This document shows positions 9,288 through 17,203 of a stretch of 64,000 nucleotides of DNA, in pieces. This DNA comes from Bacteroidetes bacterium MedPE-SWsnd-G2 (GTDB lineage: Bacteria > Bacteroidota > Bacteroidia > Flavobacteriales > Flavobacteriaceae). The notes beneath the pieces were generated by a model that saw nothing but the letters and a program-made list of their open reading frames with translations, made no database searches and was not told the origin of the DNA. Position 1 is the stretch's first letter. Each line of letters begins with the position of its first letter. A program made the translations under genes and the position numbers. The stretch lies in contig MPDE01000014.1 of assembly GCA_001874335.1 (NCBI GenBank), forward strand, positions 1 through 64,000. Direction: 5' to 3'.

Positions 9288-10151
9288 ATGAAAACGGTAG
9301 ATCATTTACTTAAAAATTTAATTCTGGATCAGGTAGGAGAACAACTTTATAACGGTGTTAGTAAAAGTATTGGGAGTCCAATTGTTTTTGGTGGACAAGT
9401 TATTGCACAATCTTTGAATGCAGCTTACAGAAGTATTACTAACGGAAGGATTTTGCACTCCATGCATGCTTATTTTCTTGAAGCGGGCCAGCTAGATTTA
9501 CCCATTACGTATAAGGTGAGTATTATGCGAGAGGGCGGTAGCTTTTCCACAAGAAGGGTAACTGCATTGCAAGGTGAAAAAGTGATTTTTATTCTTGCAG
9601 CCTCTTTTCATAAAAAGGAGTCTGGTTATGATCATCAGGATCCAATGCCAATTAAAGTAAAACAACCTGAGGAGTTGTTAAGTTGGGATGATATGTTAGA
9701 GCAAATGGGTGATTTTATGCCTAAACAATTCAAAACATTTTTGGAAATTGATAGGCCAATTATGTTCAAGCCATCACGAATAAATAATCCTTTAGAGCAA
9801 GAAGATTTACCTCCAAACTTAGATGTGTGGTTTAAACTAAAAGGGGATACAAGTGAAATTAATTATGAAACTTGCCAACAAATTTTGGCCTATGTTTCCG
9901 ATTATAATGTATTGACAACGGCCTTGAATCCACATGCAAGTGAAGCCAATTACGGAAACATGCAAATGGCAAGTTTAGACCATTCTATGTGGTTTTTTAG
10001 AGCGTTTGATCTAAATGATTGGATGTTGTTTTCTATTGAATCTCCAAGCGCTTCAAATGCCAGAGGTTTTACACGTGGACATATTTATACCAGAGATGGG
10101 CATTTGATAGCAAGTGTTTGCCAAGAAGGGTTAATGAGAAAACGGAAATAA
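9288..10151 (+). CDS. tesB: Acyl-CoA thioesterase II (TesB family)
   Basis: Cytoplasmic hydrolase of acyl-CoA thioesters with two hotdog domains (about 10-110 and 170-285). Visible family motifs are GGQVIAQSL, LHSMHAYFLEAG, SLDHSMWFF and the C-terminal GFTRGHIYTRDGHLIASVCQEGL region. The 287-residue length matches E. coli TesB. It follows the channel gene by 10 bases on the same strand and ends one base before the stop of the convergent gene at 10152. It is probably a housekeeping passenger of the transcript; no link to efflux is evident. Confidence 0.94.
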   Translation: MKTVDHLLKNLILDQVGEQLYNGVSKSIGSPIVFGGQVIAQSLNAAYRSITNGRILHSMHAYFLEAGQLDLPITYKVSIMREGGSFSTRRVTALQGEKVIFILAASFHKKESGYDHQDPMPIKVKQPEELLSWDDMLEQMGDFMPKQFKTFLEIDRPIMFKPSRINNPLEQEDLPPNLDVWFKLKGDTSEINYETCQQILAYVSDYNVLTTALNPHASEANYGNMQMASLDHSMWFFRAFDLNDWMLFSIESPSASNARGFTRGHIYTRDGHLIASVCQEGLMRKRK

Positions 10152-11009
10152 TCACTTTAATTTAAAAGTATAGAGATTACCGCCATCGGTTCCAGTGCGT
10201 TCATCGGTAATGTAAACTTCATTTGAAGATTTATAGCAAATACCTTCTTTTTGAGATTGGTGTTCTAATGCAATGACTTCTGGATCGACAGACAAAAAAT
10301 TGTCGCCTTTAAAGCCTTTAAATTTTAAAATGCTGTTATGAGTTAAAAGCAAAACTTCGGTTCCAGAAGTATTAATTGTTGCCGATGTTATAGAGCATTC
10401 GAGTTTGCTGCAATGACTGAAGCTACCAATTTTAGTGGCTTCAAATTCACCTTTTTGAGCAGGAACTTTATAAAGTGTGGTTTTGCCAAATTGATCAGGT
10501 ACTCGACTTCTTGTGAAAATATAAAAACTACCATTGAAATAAAAAAAGGATTCGGCATCAAAAAAACGCTTCTTCTTTTTTGGTGGAAATTTAGATTGTT
10601 CTGGATAATAAAACTTTGTTTTTACAACCTCGGCTTTAGTATCTGTTTGCAAGTAACTTTTGTCAACTTTCAAAATTTTTAAGTTGTCTCTATGGTTTTC
10701 ATTATTGCCAAAATCACCAATATATAGATTGCCTTCAGGATCACTAGCTAAATCCTCCCAATCATTGTTTTTGGCATTTATCGGAATTACTATTTTTATC
10801 TTCCCTGACCGGTTTAAACCATATAACTTCTTTTTATTGCCACCGTCATTAATCATCCAAAGGAGATTGGAACCGGGAACAATTTCAACTGCAGAGACTT
10901 CATTTAAAAGGTCTGATAAATCGGCTTTAACTTTTAGTTGACCATAATTTGTACAGGAGTTTAAAAGAGAAAACCAGATTAAAAAGTATCCTTGTTTAAG
11001 TAGATGCAT
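10152..11009 (-). CDS. Secreted beta-propeller-like protein of unknown function
   Basis: A 285-residue exported protein. The N terminus is hydrophobic and ends LLNSC, a possible lipoprotein cysteine at position 19. The body has repeated strands with the look of a propeller: WMINDGGNKKKLYGL, NDWEDLASDPEGNLYIGDFGNN, FDAESFFYFNGSFYIFTRSR and EVLLLTHNSILKFKGF. I recognise no catalytic motif. Its stop codon directly abuts that of tesB (convergent pair with no spacer). It may be a phytase-like or SdiA-regulated-type propeller, but this is weak. The function is unassigned. Confidence 0.75.
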   Translation of the reverse strand: MHLLKQGYFLIWFSLLNSCTNYGQLKVKADLSDLLNEVSAVEIVPGSNLLWMINDGGNKKKLYGLNRSGKIKIVIPINAKNNDWEDLASDPEGNLYIGDFGNNENHRDNLKILKVDKSYLQTDTKAEVVKTKFYYPEQSKFPPKKKKRFFDAESFFYFNGSFYIFTRSRVPDQFGKTTLYKVPAQKGEFEATKIGSFSHCSKLECSITSATINTSGTEVLLLTHNSILKFKGFKGDNFLSVDPEVIALEHQSQKEGICYKSSNEVYITDERTGTDGGNLYTFKLK

Positions 11010-11061
11010 GCCGTAAAATTTGCATAAATTTACATATAATTTACTCCAATTCGTGGAGTTG

Positions 11062-11069
11062 TAATTTTG
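11062..11069 (+). promoter_or_regulatory. Putative -7 promoter box (TAATTTTG) with adjoining inverted repeat
   Basis: TAATTTTG matches the Bacteroidota -7 consensus TAnnTTTG and lies 14 bases before the flavoprotein start. Directly upstream, 11043-11059 is a 5-base inverted repeat (ACTCC / GGAGT with a 7-base loop), in a position where an operator could sit. No clear TTG box was seen at the usual spacing. Confidence 0.45.
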
Positions 11070-11083
11070 TTTCTACAATTTAA

Positions 11084-12301
11084 ATGATTCATAAAAATAT
11101 AATTGTAATTGGAGGTGGAGCTGCAGGATTTTTTGGGGCCATAAATTGTGCACAATTAAACCCTAATCTCAGTGTTGCTATTCTTGAAAGGGGATCTGAT
11201 GTGCTTACTAAAGTTAAGGTTTCTGGAGGAGGAAGATGTAACGTGACACACGCTCAGTTTGTTCCTAATGAATTAGTTTTAAATTACCCTCGAGGTGAGA
11301 AGGAATTATTAGGCCCTTTTCATCAATTTATGACTGGTGATACCATTGAGTGGTTCGAAAAAAGAGGTGTGCCTTTAAAAATTGAAGAAGACGGAAGAAT
11401 GTTTCCTGAAAGCAATTCATCTCAAACTATTATCGATTGCTTTTTGAATGAAGCTAAAACATATAAAGTTGAGGTGCTAAAAAACCAGCCTCTTAAGCAT
11501 CTTGAGAAGCATGGAGAATTTTGGCAAATAAAGACAAAAGACGAACAATTTTCTTGTAGTAAAATATTAATAGCAACAGGTAGTAATCCTAAAATTTGGA
11601 ATATACTTAAACTGTTAGGTCATAAGGTGTCAGCGCCAGTACCTTCACTTTTTACATTTAATATTCAGGATTCAAGATTAAAGGAAATTCCGGGTGTTGT
11701 GGCTCAAGATGTGTCTGTAAAAGTGTTAGACACTAATTTAGAATCAAACGGTCCACTATTAGTAACACATTGGGGATTGAGTGCCCCTGCTATTTTAAAA
11801 CTATCGGCATTTGGGGCCATCGAGTTGGCAAAAAGAAATTATAAATTTCAAATCGAAATTAATTTTATAAATCAAAATCCACAGGATACTCTTCTTGAAC
11901 TTAAAAACACCAAGCAGCAATTGGCAAAAAAGAAGATTAGTAAGTCCGCGCAATTTGGATTGCCTAAGCGCTTATGGGAACAACTAATTGTAGCAGCAGG
12001 TATATCTGAGGATAAAAAATGGGCAGATGCCAATAATATCGAACTACAAAATTTGGTAGATCAGTTAACACAAGCGGTATTTAGGGTCGATGGGAAAAGC
12101 ACTTTTAAAGAGGAGTTTGTTACGGCAGGAGGTGTTGAGTTGAAAGAAGTTAACTTTAAAACGTTTGAAAGTAAAATTCACTCTAATTTGTATTTGGCAG
12201 GCGAGGTGTTAAATATTGATGCCATAACTGGTGGATTTAATTTTCAAAATGCCTGGACAGGAGCGTATTTAGCAGCAAAAGCAATGAGTCAAACCGAATA
12301 G
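11084..12301 (+). CDS. HI0933/YhiN-family FAD-dependent flavoprotein
   Basis: A 405-residue flavoprotein of the HI0933-like (PF03486) family, often annotated as NAD(P)/FAD-dependent or aminoacetone oxidase family. The FAD Rossmann motif VIGGGAAGFFGAINCA is at 5-20. The family signature VKVSGGGRCNVTH follows at about 45-57. The C-terminal FAD-closing segment is ITGGFNFQNAWTGAYLAA. The physiological reaction of this family is not settled. It stands alone, divergent from the propeller-like gene, and is followed by the mevalonate genes after 79 bases. Confidence 0.92.
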   Translation: MIHKNIIVIGGGAAGFFGAINCAQLNPNLSVAILERGSDVLTKVKVSGGGRCNVTHAQFVPNELVLNYPRGEKELLGPFHQFMTGDTIEWFEKRGVPLKIEEDGRMFPESNSSQTIIDCFLNEAKTYKVEVLKNQPLKHLEKHGEFWQIKTKDEQFSCSKILIATGSNPKIWNILKLLGHKVSAPVPSLFTFNIQDSRLKEIPGVVAQDVSVKVLDTNLESNGPLLVTHWGLSAPAILKLSAFGAIELAKRNYKFQIEINFINQNPQDTLLELKNTKQQLAKKKISKSAQFGLPKRLWEQLIVAAGISEDKKWADANNIELQNLVDQLTQAVFRVDGKSTFKEEFVTAGGVELKEVNFKTFESKIHSNLYLAGEVLNIDAITGGFNFQNAWTGAYLAAKAMSQTE

Positions 12302-12353
12302 ATTAACCCTTAAATCGGAATTTAATTAATACAACATACTTTAATTAAGTTGT

Positions 12354-12361
12354 TATCTTTG
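12354..12361 (+). promoter_or_regulatory. Putative -7 promoter box (TATCTTTG) of the mvaD operon
   Basis: TATCTTTG is an exact match to TAnnTTTG, 19 bases before the mvaD start. The expected leader would be about 10-13 bases. No clean TTG box is present 19-20 bases upstream, so the -33 part is weak. Confidence 0.55.
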
Positions 12362-12380
12362 TGAGCATATTATTTTAAGC

Positions 12381-13460
12381 ATGAATCAAACCGAATTTAT
12401 ACCTGAATCGTATACACGTTCTTTAGAAACAGGCAAAGAAACATGGTCTTCACCAAGTAATATTGCATTGGTAAAGTACTGGGGGAAAAAACCAAATCAA
12501 ATACCAGAGAACCCATCAATTAGTTTTACGTTAGACTATTGCAGAACAACAACCTCTGTGGCGTATGAACTTAAGGAAGATACCAATAATTTTTCTTTCG
12601 AATTGTATTTAGATGGCGTTTTAAAACCAGAATTCTATGAGAAAATCACAACCTTTTTGGAGCGAATTGAGCCTTATATGCCCTTTTTAAAGCAATATCA
12701 TTTTAAAATTGAGACAAGCAATTCTTTCCCTCATAGTTCAGGTATAGCATCTTCGGCATCGGGTATGAGTGCATTGGCAGTTTGTTTTATGGCAATGGAA
12801 AAGAGACTAAACCCTGAAATGGATGAAGTGTTTTTTACTAAAAAGACGTCCTTTTTGTCCAGATTAGGATCTGGTAGTGCCTGTCGTAGTTTAGAAGGTG
12901 ACTTGGTGGTTTGGGGTGCACATGCTGATATTGAAGGTAGTAGTGATTTGTATGGTGTAAAATTTGATGGTGAGGTTCATGATAACTTTAAAAATTATCA
13001 AGACACAATTTTATTGGTTGATAAAGGCGAAAAACAAGTTAGTAGTACAGTAGGGCATGGTCTAATGCATGGTCATCCATTTGCAGAAAGAAGGTTTGAG
13101 CAAGCTCATGAAAATATTTCTAAATTAAAATCAATATTTAAATCGGGAGATTTGAAAGCATTTATGGCATTAGTAGAAAGTGAAGCGTTAACGTTACACG
13201 CTATGATGATGACCAGTATGCCCTATTTTATATTGATGAAACCTAATACCCTTGAAATTATAAATAAAATTTGGGCATACCGAAACAGAACAGATATTCC
13301 TGTATGTTTTACACTTGATGCTGGTGCAAATGTTCACATGTTATATCCGGAAAACCATAAATTAGAAGTGCTCGATTTTGTTAAAACAGAATTGGTAAGC
13401 CATTGTCAAAACGGTCACTTTATTAATGACCAAGTAGGATTTGGCGCTAAAAAGCAATAG
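12381..13460 (+). CDS. mvaD: Diphosphomevalonate decarboxylase
   Basis: Cytoplasmic enzyme that converts mevalonate 5-diphosphate, ATP-dependently, to isopentenyl diphosphate. GHMP-kinase fold. The substrate-binding start is SNIALVKYWGK, the phosphate loop is SFPHSSGIASSASGMSALA, the helix with the conserved Arg is SRLGSGSACRS, and the catalytic Asp motif is FTLDAGANVHML. The 359-residue length fits. It is followed after 57 bases by mevalonate kinase, and the rest of the pathway (HMG-CoA reductase and a second GHMP kinase) lies at 52478-54703 in the same window. Confidence 0.95.
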   Translation: MNQTEFIPESYTRSLETGKETWSSPSNIALVKYWGKKPNQIPENPSISFTLDYCRTTTSVAYELKEDTNNFSFELYLDGVLKPEFYEKITTFLERIEPYMPFLKQYHFKIETSNSFPHSSGIASSASGMSALAVCFMAMEKRLNPEMDEVFFTKKTSFLSRLGSGSACRSLEGDLVVWGAHADIEGSSDLYGVKFDGEVHDNFKNYQDTILLVDKGEKQVSSTVGHGLMHGHPFAERRFEQAHENISKLKSIFKSGDLKAFMALVESEALTLHAMMMTSMPYFILMKPNTLEIINKIWAYRNRTDIPVCFTLDAGANVHMLYPENHKLEVLDFVKTELVSHCQNGHFINDQVGFGAKKQ

Positions 13461-13467
13461 ATTTATG

Positions 13468-13475
13468 TATATTTG
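13468..13475 (+). promoter_or_regulatory. Possible internal -7 box (TATATTTG) before mevalonate kinase
   Basis: TATATTTG matches TAnnTTTG between mvaD and the mevalonate kinase gene. It would place a transcript start near 13481, upstream of the ATG at 13518 and downstream of a possible TTG at 13473, supporting the ATG as the true start. The nearest upstream TTG is 24 bases away, longer than usual. Confidence 0.35.
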
Positions 13476-13517
13476 CATTGTAATACAATAAACCCAAAGT
13501 GTAAAGGTTATCTGCTT

Positions 13518-14447
13518 ATGAAAGGACCGCTGTTTTATTCTAAAATTCTTTTGTTCGGTGAATATGGAATCATCAAAGATTCTAAAGGGCTATCTATACC
13601 TTATAATTTCTATAATGGTGCCTTAAAAATGGATGGCAACACCAACGAAAATGCGCTTAAATCTAATTCTAATTTAAAGAATTATGTGTCTTATTTGTCA
13701 GAGATAAACCCAGACTTGGTTGTTTTTGATATTCAGAAATTGCAAGAAGATGTATCAAACGGTATGTACTTTGATTCTTCTATACCTCAAGGTTATGGTG
13801 TTGGAAGTAGTGGCGCATTAGTAGCTGCTATTTACGACAAGTATGCCTTTGATAAAATTACAGTTTTAGAAAACCTTACACGAGAAAAGTTATTGCAGTT
13901 AAAGTCTATCTTTTCTGAAATGGAATCTTTTTTTCATGGAAAATCTTCAGGTTTAGATCCTTTAAATAGTTATTTGAGTATACCAATTTTAATTAATTCT
14001 AAAGATAATATTGAAGCTACAGGTATTCCATCTCAAAAGTCAGATGGGAAAGGTGCTGTCTTCTTATTAGACTCTGGGATTATTGGAGAAACGGCTCCAA
14101 TGGTAAGTATCTTTATGGAAAACATGAAGCAAGAAGGCTTTAGGAAAATGCTTAAAGATCAGTTTATTAAATATACTGATGCCTGTGTTGATGATTTCTT
14201 GCAAGGTGATATGTCTTCATTGTTTAGTAATACCAAAAAATTATCTAAAGTTGTATTAAATCATTTTAAGCCGATGATCCCAAAACAGTTTCATGAACTT
14301 TGGAAAAAGGGCTTAGAGTCTAACGAGTATTACCTGAAATTATGTGGCTCTGGAGGAGGCGGTTACATCTTAGGGTTTACAGAAGATTTTAGTAAAGCTC
14401 AAAAAGCACTAAAAGATTATAAGTTAGAAGTGGTTTACAATTTCTAA
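13518..14447 (+). CDS. mvk: Mevalonate kinase-like GHMP kinase
   Basis: A 309-residue GHMP kinase placed as mevalonate kinase by context and motifs. The N-terminal motif is ILLFGEYGII, the ATP loop PQGYGVGSSGAL is at about 90-101, the catalytic-Asp region is GKSSGLDPLNS, and the C-terminal glycine loop is LCGSGGGGYILGF. An open frame reaches back to a TTG at 13473, but the ATG at 13518 gives the normal family N terminus (the ILLFGE motif about ten residues in), so I chose it. It sits between mvaD and the prenyltransferase in one run. Phosphomevalonate kinase is the alternative reading. Confidence 0.88.
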   Translation: MKGPLFYSKILLFGEYGIIKDSKGLSIPYNFYNGALKMDGNTNENALKSNSNLKNYVSYLSEINPDLVVFDIQKLQEDVSNGMYFDSSIPQGYGVGSSGALVAAIYDKYAFDKITVLENLTREKLLQLKSIFSEMESFFHGKSSGLDPLNSYLSIPILINSKDNIEATGIPSQKSDGKGAVFLLDSGIIGETAPMVSIFMENMKQEGFRKMLKDQFIKYTDACVDDFLQGDMSSLFSNTKKLSKVVLNHFKPMIPKQFHELWKKGLESNEYYLKLCGSGGGGYILGFTEDFSKAQKALKDYKLEVVYNF

Positions 14448-14457
14448 TTCTACACCT

Positions 14458-15378
14458 ATGTTATCCAGACGACAGAAACTAGTATTACTTAAGTTTTTTA
14501 GTATGTTTTCTGTGGTAAGGGGATACAATATTTTAATTATTGTACTGGCTCAGTACGTGACCTCTATTTTTATTTTATCAGTTAATACTTCGGTAAAAGA
14601 GGTTGTTACAGATTTAAACCTGTTTATGCTTGTAGCTGCATCTGCGTGTGCAATTGCGGGAGGTTACATCATAAATAATTTTTACGATTCAGAAAAAGAC
14701 TTGATCAATAGACCTCAAAAATCGATGTTGGATAGATTGGTGAGTCAGAATACCAAATTGTCTTTTTATTTTGTAATTAATTTTCTTGCAGTTGTTTTTG
14801 CCAGTTATGTTTCCTTCAACGCCGTATTGTTTTTTTCGGTTTATATCTTTTTGATTTGGTTGTATTCTCACAAATTAAAACGAAAGCCTTTTGTGGGGAA
14901 CTTAACTTCGGCTATACTGGCTATTATTCCCTTCTTTGCCATTTTTATTTATTACAAGAATTTTGATTCTGGAATATTTGTGCACGCCAGTTTTTTGTTT
15001 CTCATTATTTCTATGCGTGAGTTAACAAAAGATTTGGAAAACATAAAAGGGGATCTTGCCTCGGGATATAAGACCATTCCTATCTCCTATGGAGAGTCGT
15101 TTTCAAAACGTATGCTCACGGTTTTAATTCTATTAACCTTTATTCCCGTTTATCTTCTGCTTACCAAATATGATATTGGACATATGTATTATTACTTCTA
15201 CTTCAGTGTTATATTATTGATTATCTTTCTGATTATTCTATGGAAATCTAAAACAAAAACTCACTATTTAATCCTTCATAATATGTTGAAGTTTATAATT
15301 GTACTTGGTGTGTTTAGTATTGTTTTAATAGATTTTGAAATGGTTTTAAATCGGATTCAAAAATGGAGCATACTTTAA
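14458..15378 (+). CDS. UbiA-family prenyltransferase
   Basis: A 306-residue integral membrane protein with about eight hydrophobic helices. Both Asp-rich motifs of UbiA prenyltransferases are present: NNFYDSEKDLINRP in the first half and DLENIKGDLASGYKT in the second. Flavobacterial homologues are commonly labelled geranylgeranylglycerol-phosphate geranylgeranyltransferase, but the acceptor is not proven. It lies 10 bases after mevalonate kinase, so precursor supply and prenyl transfer are co-transcribed. Its 3' end overlaps the nitrilase-family gene by 16 bases. Confidence 0.88.
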   Translation: MLSRRQKLVLLKFFSMFSVVRGYNILIIVLAQYVTSIFILSVNTSVKEVVTDLNLFMLVAASACAIAGGYIINNFYDSEKDLINRPQKSMLDRLVSQNTKLSFYFVINFLAVVFASYVSFNAVLFFSVYIFLIWLYSHKLKRKPFVGNLTSAILAIIPFFAIFIYYKNFDSGIFVHASFLFLIISMRELTKDLENIKGDLASGYKTIPISYGESFSKRMLTVLILLTFIPVYLLLTKYDIGHMYYYFYFSVILLIIFLIILWKSKTKTHYLILHNMLKFIIVLGVFSIVLIDFEMVLNRIQKWSIL

Positions 15379-16313
15379 AAATTGCAATGGCTCAAATATC
15401 TCCTGTATGGTTAAACAAGGGAGAAACATTGTTAAAAATCAAAAACTATATTGAAGAGGCAGCTGAGAACAAATGCGAGTTAGTGGTATTTGGTGAAGCA
15501 TTACTACCAGGATACCCGTTTTGGTTGGCCTTAATTGATGGGGCTTCGTGGAATACTAAAATTAACAAAGAGCTTCATGCCCATTATGTGAGAAATTCTA
15601 TTACCATTGAAAATGGTGATTTAGACCACATTTGTTTGTTGGCGAAAAAACATAAAATTGCAATTTACTTAGGTGTAATCGAGCGTCCTTTAGATCGAGG
15701 TGGTCATAGTATTTATGCTAGCTTGGTTTATATAGATGAGACTGGTACCATTAAATCTAACCATAGAAAGTTGCAACCAACCTATGACGAAAGATTAACT
15801 TGGGCGCCAGGAGATGGCAATGGGTTGCAGGTACATAATTTAAAACAGTTTACGGTTGGTGGATTAAATTGCTGGGAAAATTGGATGCCTTTGCCAAGAG
15901 CTGCGCTCTATGGTTTAGGTGAAAATTTACATATAGCCGTTTGGCCTGGGAGTGATCATAATACAAAGGATATTACACGATTTATAGCCAGAGAATCACG
16001 ATCATTTGTGGTGTCGGTAAGCTGTACCATGAAGGTTTATGATTTTCCGAAGGACACACCGCATTTTCAGGAAATAATAAATAATGCTCCAGAAGTTTTA
16101 GCAAACGGAGGAAGTTGCATTGCTGGACCTGATGGTGAATGGATTGTAGAACCAGTTCTGAATAAAGAAGGCTTAATTATTCAAACTATAGATTTTAATA
16201 GAGTTTTTGAAGAACGTCAAAACTTTGATGCAGTGGGGCATTATTCCAGACCCGATGTAACTAAGTTAGTGGTAAATAGGCAAAGACAATCTACTGTAGA
16301 TTTTAATGATTAA
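15363..16313 (+). CDS. Carbon-nitrogen hydrolase (nitrilase superfamily)
   Basis: Cytoplasmic C-N hydrolase of 316 residues. The catalytic Glu-Lys-Cys triad is visible as Glu45 (VFGEALLPG), Lys136 (HRKLQPT) and Cys170 (GLNCWENW). The motif GLNCWENWMPL with ERLTWAPGDG before it is typical of the true nitrilase branch (nitrile or cyanide hydrolases) rather than the omega-amidase branch. The substrate is unknown. The start ATG lies inside the preceding prenyltransferase frame (16-base overlap). Confidence 0.9.
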   Translation: MEHTLKIAMAQISPVWLNKGETLLKIKNYIEEAAENKCELVVFGEALLPGYPFWLALIDGASWNTKINKELHAHYVRNSITIENGDLDHICLLAKKHKIAIYLGVIERPLDRGGHSIYASLVYIDETGTIKSNHRKLQPTYDERLTWAPGDGNGLQVHNLKQFTVGGLNCWENWMPLPRAALYGLGENLHIAVWPGSDHNTKDITRFIARESRSFVVSVSCTMKVYDFPKDTPHFQEIINNAPEVLANGGSCIAGPDGEWIVEPVLNKEGLIIQTIDFNRVFEERQNFDAVGHYSRPDVTKLVVNRQRQSTVDFND

Positions 16314-16328
16314 TGAAAACTAAAGTTA

Positions 16329-16336
16329 TACCTTTG
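16329..16336 (+). promoter_or_regulatory. Putative -7 promoter box (TACCTTTG)
   Basis: TACCTTTG is an exact match to TAnnTTTG and sits 16 bases before the ATG of the pseudouridine-synthase-family gene. No clear -33 TTG was seen at standard spacing. Confidence 0.5.
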
Positions 16337-16352
16337 CAAAAATTTTTTATCC

Positions 16353-17189
16353 ATGAGTAGACAAGGCAATAATAATAAAGGGAAGCAGACTAAAGGAACA
16401 GGAAAGCCTAACTCAAAATATTCTAGACCAAATACGTCTAAACCAAAAACGCCAAAAACCAATGTGAAGTCAACATCTAATCCAGATGAAATAAGGCTTA
16501 ATAAATACATTGCAAATTCTGGTATTTGTTCAAGACGAGATGCTGATATGCATATTTCTATCGGTGGTGTTACCGTTAATGGCAAAGTTATCACAGAAAT
16601 GGGATATAAGGTGAAACTTGGTGATGAGGTTCGATTTGATGGATCTCGAATTACACCAGAAAAGAAGGCTTACGTCTTATTAAATAAACCAAAAGGTTTT
16701 GCAACAACCACAAGTGAGGGGAAAGGTAGAACAGTAATGGATTTAGTATCTAACGCTACAAATTCAAGAATAAAACCTATAGGTAGGTTAGGAAGAAACT
16801 CAATGGGGTTACTTTTATTTACTAATGACGATCAAGTTCATAATAAATTCACCAATTCTAATACTGGTGTTTCTCGTTTATTTCAGATTGAATTAGATAA
16901 AAACTTGAAATTTGAAGATTTTAAGAAGATTAAAGAAGGTTTAAAAATAAATGGGAAATTAGTTGCTGTAGAAGAGATAAGCTATATCGATGATGCACCT
17001 AAAAGCCAAATAGGGTTGAAGATTAAAAATACAGGGAATAGCATCCTTCGTACTATTTTTGATCAATTAAAATATGATATTGTAAAAGTTGATTGCGTTG
17101 CAATTGGGCATTTAACGAAAAAAGATATTCCGAGAGGACATTGGAAACATTTAACTGAGCAGGAGATAAACACTTTAAAAATGTTATAA
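16353..17189 (+). CDS. RsuA/RluB-family pseudouridine synthase lacking the catalytic Asp
   Basis: Residues 1-45 are a basic, Gly/Asn/Lys/Thr-rich tail, common in Bacteroidota homologues. An S4 RNA-binding domain follows (about 46-105, RLNKYIANSGICSRRDADMHI). The catalytic domain starts at LLNKPKGFATTT. The family active-site motif is GRLDxxTxGLLLLTNDG with Asp as the nucleophile; here it reads GRLGRNSMGLLLFTNDD, with Gly147 (codon GGA) in that place. The rest of the fold (FQIELDKNLKFEDF, GNSILRTIFDQLKYDI) is kept. It may be an RNA-binding protein that no longer isomerises uridine, or may use another residue. The frame is intact, so it is not a pseudogene. Confidence 0.85.
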   Translation: MSRQGNNNKGKQTKGTGKPNSKYSRPNTSKPKTPKTNVKSTSNPDEIRLNKYIANSGICSRRDADMHISIGGVTVNGKVITEMGYKVKLGDEVRFDGSRITPEKKAYVLLNKPKGFATTTSEGKGRTVMDLVSNATNSRIKPIGRLGRNSMGLLLFTNDDQVHNKFTNSNTGVSRLFQIELDKNLKFEDFKKIKEGLKINGKLVAVEEISYIDDAPKSQIGLKIKNTGNSILRTIFDQLKYDIVKVDCVAIGHLTKKDIPRGHWKHLTEQEINTLKML

Positions 17190-17203
17190 ATTTCAGTTCG
17201 TTA

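Noticed and set aside
13473-13517. Longer N terminus of mevalonate kinase from a TTG at 13473
   Set aside because: A -7 promoter box overlaps it, and the ATG at 13518 matches the family N terminus.
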